The notes under the pieces: generated by a model
What the model was told of the DNA's origin: nothing
Databases searched by the model: none
The model's input: only the letters and a program-made list of their open reading frames with translations
Made by a program: the position numbers and the translations under genes
Assembly: GCA_964496505.1 (NCBI GenBank)
Contig: CAZBZV010000008.1
Span: forward strand, 1-64,000
Reading direction: 5' to 3'
DNA length: 64,000 nucleotides
Source: JAABVY01 sp964496505
GTDB lineage: Bacteria > Zixibacteria > MSB-5A5 > JAABVY01
Shown: one piece after another, positions 36,379 to 46,700 of the stretch
Numbering within the stretch: position 1 is the first letter of the stretch
How the letters are laid out: each line of letters begins with the position of its first letter

Positions 36379-37602
36379 ATGATTAAAAGTTATTTATCCT
36401 CATTCAAGATCAAATTTCTCCCTCTCTTAATTGGTACGATTCTCGGTATCGTCTTTTGTGCGTCTCCGGGATATGCTTTAATAGCGACATCCTCGGATGG
36501 CGTCGATACTCTGCCGGACAAGATTTTCGATGATCTAATCATTCGCGACAATCAGGCTGAGGATTTGGAGCTCAATGAAATTGCCGGAGATTTGATTATA
36601 TCTGCGGAAAAAATCAATGTTACTGTCAATCAGGTTGGTGGTAATGTCAATGCTGTGGGCGCGGATATTTTTATTGGCGGCAGAATCCGTCAGTCCGCCA
36701 GGATGCTCGGACATACAATAACGACCGATGCCAATATAGGACGGAATCTAACGGTTGCCGCTCTTCCACGCAGAAATGTATTTGGATTTGGCTCAAATGT
36801 TATCGTCCAGAGGGATTGCAGTGTTGCCCGGGATGTCGATATTGACGCGGCCGCTGTTCATTTGAGGGGCACTATCGGAGGCGATCTCAGAATCAATGCC
36901 GAGACCGTAATCATTGGCGGGGTGATTGAAGGTGATGCCAGAATTGTCGCCAATAAACAGCTCCGTTTGGAGCCGAGCTGCCGTATCGAGGGCATCCTGA
37001 CCTACAGTTCGCCGAATGAGGCGGAAATCGAGGAGGGCGCCCAGGTCTTAAGCGGCGTCATTGACTATGAGGAGATATCCTATCGCGGGCTTTTCGATAT
37101 ACCGCTTTCATGGAGAATCGTTTTTGGTTTTGCCGCGTTGCTGGTCGGAATCATATTCGTGCTTCTATTCCGCCGGCAGATACGTGAACTGATCAAAATA
37201 CTAAACACTCGTTTCGGCCAGTCGCTGGGAATCGGCCTGGCAGGGGCAGCGGCAATGATCATTTATACGGCCGTGTTCCTGATAACATTCATGTTTGCGC
37301 TTTTCTATAAGCCGGTCTTTTCACTGGTACCGGTTCTGGCAGTTGTATTTATTATCTTCTTCCTGATGTTTTATCTGGCGAATATTCTTGTGGCAATATT
37401 TCTGGGAAGATTCATAATCGTGCGCATAACCGGCAATGAGGAATGCTCGCCGGGAAGATCGCTGATCCTGGGCCTGATAATTCTCACACCCCTTTACGGT
37501 ATACCCACTGTCGGCATTTATCTGTATGCAATCTCGGCCATGCTGGGTTTCGGGGCTTTCATGATCGGTATTTATCGGCAGATGAAGGTCTCGGCTCAGT
37601 AG
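36379..37602 (+). CDS. Bactofilin-like beta-solenoid membrane protein
   Basis: This 407-residue protein has a signal peptide, then about 210 residues of short beta repeats (GDLIISAEKINVTV, GGNVNAVGADIFIGG, GGDLRINAETVIIGG, GDARIVANKQLRLEP). These resemble the polymer-forming cytoskeletal (bactofilin/DUF583) solenoid. Four membrane segments follow (about 240-400). The solenoid would be extracytoplasmic, unlike true cytosolic bactofilins. Its function is unknown. No good ribosome-binding site was seen. It is divergent from cstA. Confidence 0.75.
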   Translation: MIKSYLSSFKIKFLPLLIGTILGIVFCASPGYALIATSSDGVDTLPDKIFDDLIIRDNQAEDLELNEIAGDLIISAEKINVTVNQVGGNVNAVGADIFIGGRIRQSARMLGHTITTDANIGRNLTVAALPRRNVFGFGSNVIVQRDCSVARDVDIDAAAVHLRGTIGGDLRINAETVIIGGVIEGDARIVANKQLRLEPSCRIEGILTYSSPNEAEIEEGAQVLSGVIDYEEISYRGLFDIPLSWRIVFGFAALLVGIIFVLLFRRQIRELIKILNTRFGQSLGIGLAGAAAMIIYTAVFLITFMFALFYKPVFSLVPVLAVVFIIFFLMFYLANILVAIFLGRFIIVRITGNEECSPGRSLILGLIILTPLYGIPTVGIYLYAISAMLGFGAFMIGIYRQMKVSAQ

Positions 37603-37706
37603 TAAATAAAAGTCTTTCGTACATCAAATAATCCCAAAGCATTCTGGATTTTTCAGTTGAAAAGGATTATACTGCAATTCAGATCTAAGAAAAATACTTA
37701 TATAAT

Positions 37707-39410
37707 ATGAAAGACAGACTCGACACCGTACAGCTAATCATCTGGATACTGGTGGGCCTGGCCGCCTTCTACGGGCTCTATCAGGCGATTTCGCTGGCCT
37801 GGGTAGGCGATGACGCCTTCATCTCGTATCGCTATGCAGAACATCTAATCGAGGGACACGGCCTTGTATACAATCCGGGTGAGCAGGTGGAGGGATACAC
37901 TAATTTTCTGTGGACAATCCTGGTTGCGCTGGGGATGCTGGCGGGTATTGATCCGATTACCTTTTCTCATATCTTCAGTATCACAGCATATATGCTAACC
38001 GCCGCTATACTCGTTTACCTGTCCTTTAAACTTTCGAAGAGAGAAGAAAATGGCGGCAGATCGCTGGTGTTTCCGGCGGCGGCAATGGCAATTCTGGTTC
38101 AGCATGATTACCATATCTATGCCACCTCGGGGCTGGAGACATCCCTGGCTTCCATGCTGGTCACACTCGGCTTTGCCATTCTGGTATTGAAAAATACAAG
38201 AAGATGGTTTTTGCTGGCGGGGTATGTGCTTATCATGGGCGCCATGACCCGTCCGGATGCCATGATCTTCTTCGTAATGGGAATACCATATATTCTTCTG
38301 CTTGGACGTGAAAAAAGAAAGCTGCTTCTCCCCTATGTACTGCCGTTGATAATTATCTATCTGTCCTACTGGCTCTGGCGATATTCCTATTACGGCTATC
38401 TCTTTCCGAATACATATTATGCAAAGTCGGCGTATCTACCCTATTTCTCGCAGGGACTGACATACCTTTTGCTGTATGTCCGGACATACTATGTCCTGAT
38501 CCTGCTGCCGATCGCTATGATTCTGACAATACCCGAAATCCTGAAAAGATATATAGCTCAGAGAAAACTGGAGACGACTTTGAATCGGGTATGGGTTCTG
38601 GGAATTCTGTTTATTATTCTTTATGTTTTCTATGTTGTCAGAAGCGGCGGGGATTTTATGTTCGCGCGCTTTTTCATACCGATCACGCCTGTATGTTTCC
38701 TGCTTCTGGAATCGGGAATATTGTATTTGAGCCGTAAACCGCAGTTGCGTGTAGCAGTGGGAGCTGCGCTGATTCTTGCGGTCTTTTTCAGATGGAATCA
38801 ATTCGATCAGCCGCAGGAGATGATCGACGGCATAGTTGATGAGAGATCATATTATCCCTCAGAATATGTGGAGCAGGCCAAGCGAGACGGCCGCAATATG
38901 CAGAAATATCTTGACGGGCTGGATGTTACGATCGGATTTTACGGTTCGAAAGCAATGACCGCTTACTATTCGAAATTGCCTGACGCTGTGGAGCTTCATA
39001 CCGGGCTGACTGATGAATATATTGCTCATCTCCCGCTCAAAGAGCGCGGGCGTCCGGGACATGAGAAGATGGCGCCACTTGATTATATGTTCAGGCGTGG
39101 AATAAATTTCATAATAAAGCCTACGACGCTTCCCGTTAAAGACAGCACAAAAGTATTATTTCTGGATTCCACTGTTGTGCATATCTTTATTTATGAAAAT
39201 GAGATTATGAATGAGTTAAAAAAGAAGCCGGGAATCGTATTTCTGGACCTGCCTCGGTTTCTGGATGAATATATCAAAAATTTCGAATATACCCCTCCTG
39301 ATCAGATAATACGAGACTTCAATTTCCTGAAGAACTACTACTTCGATCACAACAATGATCCCGGAAGACTGCAGCCATTCCTGAATAAGCTGAGGGAGAT
39401 CCAGCGCTGA
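37707..39410 (+). CDS. GT-C-type membrane glycosyltransferase-like protein
   Basis: This 567-residue protein has about ten membrane segments and a C-terminal soluble part (about 390-567). The first outer loop reads WVGDDAFISYRYAEHLIEG, then GLVYNPGEQVEGYTNFLW. This DD-containing loop and the VEGYTN motif are shared with arabinofuranosyltransferase-like (AftB/GT39-type) polyprenyl-phosphate-sugar transferases. The Asp pair would be the catalytic site. The sugar and acceptor are unknown. It appears monocistronic and is convergent with dpaL. Confidence 0.72.
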   Translation: MKDRLDTVQLIIWILVGLAAFYGLYQAISLAWVGDDAFISYRYAEHLIEGHGLVYNPGEQVEGYTNFLWTILVALGMLAGIDPITFSHIFSITAYMLTAAILVYLSFKLSKREENGGRSLVFPAAAMAILVQHDYHIYATSGLETSLASMLVTLGFAILVLKNTRRWFLLAGYVLIMGAMTRPDAMIFFVMGIPYILLLGREKRKLLLPYVLPLIIIYLSYWLWRYSYYGYLFPNTYYAKSAYLPYFSQGLTYLLLYVRTYYVLILLPIAMILTIPEILKRYIAQRKLETTLNRVWVLGILFIILYVFYVVRSGGDFMFARFFIPITPVCFLLLESGILYLSRKPQLRVAVGAALILAVFFRWNQFDQPQEMIDGIVDERSYYPSEYVEQAKRDGRNMQKYLDGLDVTIGFYGSKAMTAYYSKLPDAVELHTGLTDEYIAHLPLKERGRPGHEKMAPLDYMFRRGINFIIKPTTLPVKDSTKVLFLDSTVVHIFIYENEIMNELKKKPGIVFLDLPRFLDEYIKNFEYTPPDQIIRDFNFLKNYYFDHNNDPGRLQPFLNKLREIQR

Positions 39411-39418
39411 GATTAACT

Positions 39419-40597
39419 CTAGACGGTCTTTCGGAAAAATTCCGGATCGGTATCGCCCTCTGTGTTTAGCAGTAAGACAGTCGATGTTTCTTTTAAGGCT
39501 AAGAACTCTCTGGCATCTTTGTAATCAGTCTTTTCGCATAGCGCCTTCAGAGCTGCAAGCGAGGATGCTCCCGATTCGCCTGATATTATTTGCGGATCAT
39601 CCCCCTGCGGATAATAATAAGAGCGCATAGCATCGACCGCATCCGAATCCGAAACTGTCATAAACAGATCAATGCCCTGCTTTATAAATGGCCAGGCTGC
39701 CAGTGAAGGTGTACCGCAATTAAGTCCGGCCATGATTGAATCGAGATTTCCGCGGCTTTTCAGAGGCTCGCCTTTTTCAGTGTCAATGGATTCCAGAAGG
39801 CAGGCCGCTTCTCGTGGTTCGATCGAGACTATTTTCATATCTCCGGCTTTGCGGGTAGTGTTATAATACCATGATGCGGCTGCAGCTAATGCACCGACTC
39901 CTCCCTGAATTATGAAGCAGTCGATTTTTTCAGAATCACTCAGGCTTTGATCGATTTCCTGAAAGATGGTAACATATCCCGCCATGATCCAGGCCGGTAT
40001 GGTTTCATAGCCGGGCCAGGATGTATCGGAAATGATCTGCCATCCGTTTCTTTCCGCCTCCTCCTGACAGATTCCAACAGCATCATCATAATCACCCGCG
40101 ACTACATGCACCTCGGCTCCAAGCTTTCGAATATTCTCGATTCTGGCCGGTACAGTATTTTTGGGCATATAGATAACGGCCTTCTGTTCCAGCTTCGAGG
40201 CTGTCCAGGCCACACCGCGGCCATGATTGCCGTCAGTGGCAGTGCAAAAGGTATACTTCTCCGGCGGGATAATGTCGTTTTCCGAATAGAAAGAATCAGG
40301 AGCGGGAGGGTCAAGATTCGATTTTTTAAATTCATCGCAGATAAATCTGTAAATGGCGTAGGACGCGCCAAGGGCTTTGAAGGCCTTCAGGCCGAATCTG
40401 TGTGCCTCGTCTTTTACGAGTATTTGCCTTAGTCCCAGGCTTCCTGCCAGATTCGAAAGACGTAAAAGAGGTGTTGGGCTGTATTCCCCCAATGACCTGT
40501 GTACTTTAATTATATCGGAGCTTTCAAATTCGCCCGTAAGCGATCTATCCCATGCCGGTTCTGGCCTGCGGAATTTGTTATTAATGAAATCTTTCAT
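39419..40597 (-). CDS. dpaL: Diaminopropionate ammonia-lyase
   Basis: This 392-residue PLP enzyme of the fold-type II group degrades 2,3-diaminopropionate to pyruvate and ammonia. The PLP lysine is K74 in FGLKAFKALGASYA. TATDGNHGRGVAW, DYDDAV, the SDTSWPGYETIP stretch and QGGVGALAAAA match E. coli YgeX. Length is normal (YgeX is about 398). It starts divergently from the MarR-GNAT gene, whose palindromic operator candidate lies between them, so co-regulation is possible. Confidence 0.93.
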   Translation of the reverse strand: MKDFINNKFRRPEPAWDRSLTGEFESSDIIKVHRSLGEYSPTPLLRLSNLAGSLGLRQILVKDEAHRFGLKAFKALGASYAIYRFICDEFKKSNLDPPAPDSFYSENDIIPPEKYTFCTATDGNHGRGVAWTASKLEQKAVIYMPKNTVPARIENIRKLGAEVHVVAGDYDDAVGICQEEAERNGWQIISDTSWPGYETIPAWIMAGYVTIFQEIDQSLSDSEKIDCFIIQGGVGALAAAASWYYNTTRKAGDMKIVSIEPREAACLLESIDTEKGEPLKSRGNLDSIMAGLNCGTPSLAAWPFIKQGIDLFMTVSDSDAVDAMRSYYYPQGDDPQIISGESGASSLAALKALCEKTDYKDAREFLALKETSTVLLLNTEGDTDPEFFRKTV

Positions 40598-40635
40598 AGT
40601 TCATAGATTATCAGGAATATTCCGCGCAGTCAATG

Positions 40636-40649
40636 CTTTTTGCAAAAAG
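40636..40649. promoter_or_regulatory. Palindrome in the dpaL/marR divergent region
   Basis: CTTTTTGCAAAAAG is a perfect 14-bp palindrome located 12 bases before the predicted -35 box of the MarR-type gene and 38 bases from the dpaL start. Its position suits an operator controlling one or both genes. Confidence 0.45.
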
Positions 40650-40661
40650 GCAAATATTATT

Positions 40662-40690
40662 TTGACATTAAGATATGAAAATATTATTTA
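40662..40690 (+). promoter_or_regulatory. Predicted promoter of the MarR-GNAT gene
   Basis: A perfect TTGACA (40662-40667), a 17-base spacer and TATTTA (40685-40690) lie about 90 bases before the ATG at 40783. Confidence 0.45.
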
Positions 40691-40782
40691 CTGTTTATGT
40701 TTCGGGCCGTAATGGACACTTGAAATACAATTTTCCCAGTATTTAGCCTTATGTGGTTGGAAGTACAGACAGGACAGATTTA

Positions 40783-41736
40783 ATGGATTTGATTCAGCAA
40801 CTGGGGGCAATGGCCTTTGCCTCGCGCTTAAAACGCTTAAGCGAACGTCTTCACAAAGATGTTTCCCGGGTTTATGGCAAGCAGGACGTCGATTTTGAGG
40901 CGCGATGGTTTCCGGTACTCTATGCCTTAAAGGAACAGTCCAGTCAGCCTGTTACCACACTGGCAGCATCACTGCGCCTGACACATCCGGCGATTAACCA
41001 GATTGCGGGAGATATGGAAAAGCGGGGTCTGGTCTCCTCTACCCGCGATAAGAAGGATGAACGCAAACGGCTCCTGCGCTTAACTCCCAAAGGCCGGAAG
41101 CTTATAAAGAATCTGGAGCCGATCTGGAAGATTATCGAGGGGGAGACTCGCAAAATCCTCAGAAACAGCGGCGGCCAGATTTTAAAATCGATGGATAAAA
41201 TCGAGGCAAGTCTGGATGAGAGGGATATGTATGAGCGGGTGATGGATAAGCTTAAAAAGCGGTACTTCTCGAAAATAAGAATTATTGGATACAAGCCGCA
41301 GTATAAGAAACATTTCAAAGAGCTTAATTACGAATGGCTCAAGAAATATTTTAAAGTTGAGCAGACAGATGAAAGGGTATTATCCGACCCGAATAAGTAT
41401 ATTATAAAGCCCGGCGGATTTATTCTTTTTGCTAGGTACAATGGCAAGATAGCAGGTACAGCGGCAGTTATGAAGCATTCGGATTCGATATTTGAACTGA
41501 CAAAGATGGCCGTTACCGAGTCTGAGCGCGGAAAATACATAGGAGAGAAGCTTGCAATCAAAGTTATAGAGAAGTCACGTGCAAAAGGGGCAAAAGAACT
41601 GATTTTACATACCGCTACCAAATTAAAACCGGCTATAGCGCTTTATGAGAAGCTGGGTTTTGAGAAGATCAAAGAGCCCGATCTGGATCTTCCAAAGTTC
41701 AAGCGCCGTACTATCGTAATGGGGCTGAAGCTCTGA
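40783..41736 (+). CDS. MarR-family regulator fused to GNAT acetyltransferase
   Basis: This 317-residue protein joins a MarR winged helix (about 1-145; LRLTHPAINQIAGDMEKRGLV recognition region and the DKKDERKRLLRLTPKG wing) to a GNAT domain (about 165-317). The acetyl-CoA loop is seen as ESERGKYIGEKLA, and KPAIALYEKLGFEKI closes the fold. Such fusions occur in several phyla, but what is acetylated is not known. ATG 40783 with AGGA upstream is preferred to GTG 40753. It is divergent from dpaL. Confidence 0.88.
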   Translation: MDLIQQLGAMAFASRLKRLSERLHKDVSRVYGKQDVDFEARWFPVLYALKEQSSQPVTTLAASLRLTHPAINQIAGDMEKRGLVSSTRDKKDERKRLLRLTPKGRKLIKNLEPIWKIIEGETRKILRNSGGQILKSMDKIEASLDERDMYERVMDKLKKRYFSKIRIIGYKPQYKKHFKELNYEWLKKYFKVEQTDERVLSDPNKYIIKPGGFILFARYNGKIAGTAAVMKHSDSIFELTKMAVTESERGKYIGEKLAIKVIEKSRAKGAKELILHTATKLKPAIALYEKLGFEKIKEPDLDLPKFKRRTIVMGLKL

Positions 41737-41746
41737 CTGGCAGAAT

Positions 41747-43663
41747 CTATTGTGCCGTATCGCCTGATAATTCCAGAAGCTTGTTGTATCTTTGTTGATA
41801 GAACCGTGAATCGGGATCTGTTTGAAGAAGACGCTTCTGGAAATAAAGTGCGGGCTCGAATCGGCCGTCAGAAGCAAGAACATCAACAAGCGATTCCATC
41901 ATAGCTGTGCTGTCTTCAGAAATTGATACGGCAATATCCAGATACTTGACTCCCGAATCGGTTTGATTTTCGAAGATGTATGAATGTCCCAGGAATGAAT
42001 AGAGCGGTACCGCAGTTGTATCCCTGATTAGAAATTTAAACTGCTGAATCGCCCGATCAAAATTTCTGGTCATATAAAGCGATTTGGCGTACCCCATGCG
42101 ATTCAGACTGGTCATGGGGCATCTGTCTACAATCATGCTATAGTAGTTCTCGGCAGATTCATAATCCTGCATATTGGCGTAAGCATTTGCCAATGATATA
42201 GCAAATTTACAGTCAAGCTGTTTTTCTTTGCCCAGTCTTTCCAAAAACTCTGCACTTGGTTGATGTTGCTTATAAACGTTGGAGAGCAAGTAAGCAAAAA
42301 TTCTGACTCTATCGCCTTCATAGTAGCCCCCTTGATAATGCGGATCATCATGGGCAAGACGCACAATTCGATCAACTGATCGCTCCGGCTTCATGTTAAG
42401 TGCGGCAAATGATGCGAAGTGGACAATGTTCAAAAGCAGAATAGGTATCAATAAAGTACGGATCTTTTTCGTTGTGCTATTCGCATTCGAAAGAATAACT
42501 GCTGCAAACAGAAAGGCCGGCAGGGCATACATCGAAAGCAGGTCCCAGTCGCGCGGCGCGCCCAGAACCGGATCTATCATGAAACTGACTAAAAATGCCG
42601 GTACCGCCGCCCAGAGAAAAAACCGAAGATTTTCTGACTGTCTGTATGATGAAGGAGTGAATAGATAAACCAGCGCCATGAATCCCAGGACTGGCCCTGC
42701 TATAAAAATGACATTCAGAATATCAGCAAAATGCACAGGCGAAAACAGGAAGTAATTTGTTGAGTCGTTCGGAATAAGCGGCAGTGTGGTCTGGATATCG
42801 GATCGTGATGTAAATGTGCCGCCGATGTAAATTCCTATGATATATATGGCAGTGATCAGAATCATAAAAAGACGTGATATCAGCCTATACCTTTTATTGA
42901 TCATCCAGAGTAATGACGGCACGAAGGCCAGAAACCAGATATGCCAGAACAGGCCGACCGCAAGTATGCCGGCTGGAATCAGAATGCTGGATTTGTATTT
43001 CAATGATTCGACTGTCGAATGTAAATAGATAACAAGCCAGGCCAGAAGAATAGGATATGTCTCGACATAGCCTGCGAAGATAACGCTGATCCCAGAAAGA
43101 TAGATTATCAGAAACAGCCATAATCTCACTCGGTAGTCATCTATCAGGAGGCTGAGTATTTTATAAAGAAAACACGTATAGATTAGGCCACAGATGATCG
43201 ACAACACTGCCATAAGATTCGCGGCCTGGGCATGGGTTTCTATTGCAAACAGTTCTGCCAGGAGGCTGACCATCTGGCTGTAGCCGAATGCGGTCGAGGA
43301 GATCGGAATACCATCTACTATATTTCCGATTATCAGGTTGCCGTCACCCAGAATATAGCTGTGGCTTCTAAGTAAAAAGAAAAGTGCGGCCGGGATAGCT
43401 ATCCAGAGGGCTGTTTTCAGGATTTTCGGAAAAGCATCCATTTTCATCATCAAGGTCTGCAATACCTTTGATTTCAAATCCCAGACTATTTCGCTCAATC
43501 GGGAAATGATAGCAAATAGTATTGCGAATGCAGGAAATATGATATTTATCGGATAGAGCACATCCAAAGGCAGTACTGACCAGTTCCAGTATGCGGGATA
43601 GAACCATGAGATGATATTAACAGCGGAGATTGCCAGGATTATTATGCGGATGGCTATAATCAT
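41747..43663 (-). CDS. Multi-TM membrane protein with C-terminal TPR domain
   Basis: This 638-residue protein has about twelve membrane segments (1-455) followed by a soluble TPR region (about 470-638). An outer loop includes LRSHSYILGDGNLIIGNI and the segment DPVLGAPRDWDLLS, a pattern seen in GT-C-type or O-antigen-related membrane proteins. No family was firmly recognised. The TPR end would lie on one face of the membrane as an interaction platform. A ribosome-binding site is poor. A 9-bp inverted repeat (TCAAATCTT/AAGATTTGA, 43680-43700) lies just upstream. It is convergent with the MarR-GNAT gene. Confidence 0.6.
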   Translation of the reverse strand: MIIAIRIIILAISAVNIISWFYPAYWNWSVLPLDVLYPINIIFPAFAILFAIISRLSEIVWDLKSKVLQTLMMKMDAFPKILKTALWIAIPAALFFLLRSHSYILGDGNLIIGNIVDGIPISSTAFGYSQMVSLLAELFAIETHAQAANLMAVLSIICGLIYTCFLYKILSLLIDDYRVRLWLFLIIYLSGISVIFAGYVETYPILLAWLVIYLHSTVESLKYKSSILIPAGILAVGLFWHIWFLAFVPSLLWMINKRYRLISRLFMILITAIYIIGIYIGGTFTSRSDIQTTLPLIPNDSTNYFLFSPVHFADILNVIFIAGPVLGFMALVYLFTPSSYRQSENLRFFLWAAVPAFLVSFMIDPVLGAPRDWDLLSMYALPAFLFAAVILSNANSTTKKIRTLLIPILLLNIVHFASFAALNMKPERSVDRIVRLAHDDPHYQGGYYEGDRVRIFAYLLSNVYKQHQPSAEFLERLGKEKQLDCKFAISLANAYANMQDYESAENYYSMIVDRCPMTSLNRMGYAKSLYMTRNFDRAIQQFKFLIRDTTAVPLYSFLGHSYIFENQTDSGVKYLDIAVSISEDSTAMMESLVDVLASDGRFEPALYFQKRLLQTDPDSRFYQQRYNKLLELSGDTAQ

Positions 43664-43727
43664 ATTTTGGTAAGAGGTGTCAAATCTTAAAAAGATTTGA
43701 CTTACTGTTTATTCCGATTAAAATCAT

Positions 43728-43749
43728 CGCCGGGAAAGGATTCCCGGCG
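43728..43749 (-). terminator. Probable terminator hairpin after secA
   Basis: CGCCGGGAA and TTCCCGGCG form a perfect 9-bp stem with a 4-base loop, 35 bases beyond the secA stop. The following sequence on the minus strand (ATGATTTTAAT) has only a short T-run, so termination may be partial. Confidence 0.55.
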
Positions 43750-43783
43750 AGCACCTCAATCTATTCACATACATCTATATTAT

Positions 43784-46700
43784 CTACAAATTGCGTCCGC
43801 AGCACTTTTTGTATTTCTTACCGGAGCCGCAGGGGCATGGGTCGTTACGGCCGATCTTCTTGCCTCTGCGTTTGAAGGGCTGTTTTTTGCCCTGCTGAGG
43901 GGTGTCATCCTCGACCGCTTTGCCCTGAGCCTGCACCGCTCCGCCCTCGGGGGCACGAAACCCGAGCGATTCCTTTTTGTCGTGACGCGCCTTTGCGGCA
44001 GCGCGTGATTCACGTTCGCGGCGTGAGACCTCGCTCTGGTCGGCCGGACGCATCCAGTAGCAAAAGCGTACCGCTTCACGGTCGATCTGATCCAGAAGTT
44101 CGGTAAACATGCGGTAGGCCTCGCGCTTGTATTCTATCAGGGGGTCCTTCTGAGCATAAGAGCGCAGCCCGATTCCGGTGCGGAGCTGATCCATCTCGTA
44201 CAGGTGATCTTTCCACTTTTCAGTCACAGTGGATAGAAAGGCCATTTTTTCGATTTTGCGCATAACATCGGAGCCCAGCACCTCTTCCTTCTGCTTATAA
44301 ACCTTGAAAGCGAGTTCCTTGACTTTTTCGACCAAATCCTCATGCTCAATCTGCATAATATCGATATCTTTGGTTTCCAGCGGCGCCAGGAACATCTTAT
44401 GGGTTTCTGTAGAGAGGCCGGATAGATCCCATGTTGCCGGATCTTCCTCGGGCGGGGCGTAATTCATGACCATGTTCTCGGCCACCTCGGCTATCTTCTC
44501 GCTGACTTCCTCGTGGATATCCTCGGTCATGATGTACTCCTGCCTGCGATCGTAGATAACCTCGCGCTGAATATTCATAACGTCATCATAGTCCAGCAGC
44601 TTCTTACGTACAGAATAGTTCTGACCCTCGACCGACTTCTGGGCCTTTTCTATCGATTTGGTGATACGCTTGTGCTCGATCGCCTCACCCTCTTTAAGGC
44701 CGAGCATATCGAGCACGCGGGATATACGGTCCACTCCGAAGAGGCGCATCAAATCGTCCTCAAGAGAAAGGAAGAACCGTGATGATCCCGGATCGCCCTG
44801 CCGCCCGGCACGCCCTCGAAGCTGGCGGTCGATACGTCTGGCCTCATGACGTTCGGTGCCGATGATATGAAGGCCGCAGACCGGGGTCTCATCGCATTTG
44901 TATTTTTCCAAATGGGGACAGACCTCGCCGTACTCGGGAGTTTCGATCAATGCGCAATTTTTATGTTTGAGAACCTTTTCGCCCAGCTTGATATCGGTTC
45001 CTCGGCCGGCCATGTTGGTGGCAATCGTAACCGCGCCCTGACGACCGGCAAACTGCACAATCTCGGCCTCACGCTGATGCTGTTTGGCGTTTAATATCTC
45101 GTGCTTGATGCCCTTGCGCTTGAGCATGCGGGAGATGGTCTCGGAGACATCCACACTTACCGTACCCACCAGAATCGGCCGTCCCAGGTCGCGGAAGTAT
45201 TCGATCTCATTCAAAATGGCTGTATATTTTTCCTTCTTTGTACGATAAATCTGATCAGTGAAATCGATTCGTTTAACCGGCTTATTGGTCGGAATCACGA
45301 CAACATCGAGCTTATATATATCCCAGAATTCTCCGGCCTCGGTTTCAGCGGTGCCGGTCATACCCGCCAGTTTATAATACATGCGGAAATAATTCTGCAA
45401 GGTGATTGTGGCGACTGTCTGTGTTTCGCCCTCGATCTTGACCTTCTCTTTGGCCTCGATGGCCTGGTGCAAACCGTCGGAGAAGCGCCGTCCCGGCATC
45501 AAACGGCCGGTGAACTCATCGACAATAATAACCTTGCCGTCCTGCACAACATACTCGACATCCTTTTCGAACAAGCTGTAGGCTTTCAGAAGCTGGGTGA
45601 TCGAATGCAGTTTCTGGGATTTTTCGATATGATGCTTATAAAGCCTGTCCTTGGCTTTAGCCTTGTCCTCGGTATTCATCTTCTCGTCATTGTCGATCTG
45701 AACGATACCCTCGGCAATATCGGGAATTTCGAAAAGCTGTTTGTCCGAGGGATGAAGCTCGTTTAAGCCCATTTCTGAAAGTGTAACCGAATGATCTTTC
45801 TCATCTATGGCATAGTAGATGCGCTCATCGATTTCATTTAAGTTTTTCTTATCGCGCATGATGTTGCTTTCAATGGTTGAGACCATGCGCTGTACCCCGG
45901 CCTCCTTCATGATTTTCATGAAGCGCTTATTCTTGGGAGCAGCGCGTCTGACGGTTAGAAGATCGTAGGCGGCATCATCATAATTTTCTTCTTTAAGCTC
46001 TTTCTCGGCCTGGCTAATCAGTTGATTGGCCATCAGGGTTTGTTTTTTGGCAATCCGCTCGACCAAAGGCTGCATATCGCGGAAGGCCTGGTCGATTGTC
46101 GATTCCACCGGGCCGGAAATAATCAGCGGGGTACGGGCCTCGTCGATGAGCACGCTGTCGACCTCGTCAACTATAGAGTAAAAATGCCCGCGCTGGCGGT
46201 TGTCTTCCACACGCCAGCCCATGTTATCATGAAGATAATCGAAGCCGAATTCGGAGTTGGTGCCGTAAGTTACGTCGCAATTATACTGCTCGCGCCTTTC
46301 ATCGATATCCTGGCCATGCTGAACCACCCCGACTGTTAGTCCGAGGTATTTATAGACCTCGCCCATCCACTCGGCGTCACGAAGGGCCAGGTAGTCGTTG
46401 ACCGTGATGATATGCACTCCCTGCCCCACAAGGGCGTTAAGATAAACCGGCATAGTGGCGACCAGTGTCTTACCCTCACCGGTGGCCATCTCGGCAATTT
46501 TGCTTTGATGCAGTACGACCCCTCCGAAGAGCTGAACATCGTAAGGGATCATTTCCCAGGTAATATTCATCCCTCCTGCCTCCCAGGTCTTGCCCTTCAG
46601 GCGGCGGCAGGTTTCCTTGACCATGGCAAAGGCTTCGGGAAGGATGCTGTCGAGATATTCGTCAATTCCTTCTTTTAGCTTTTCCTTGCGTTCCTTGTTG

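Noticed and set aside
45101..45766. A 221-codon plus-strand frame opposite secA
   Set aside because: It is the shadow of the highly conserved SecA coding sequence and has no supporting start signal or family.
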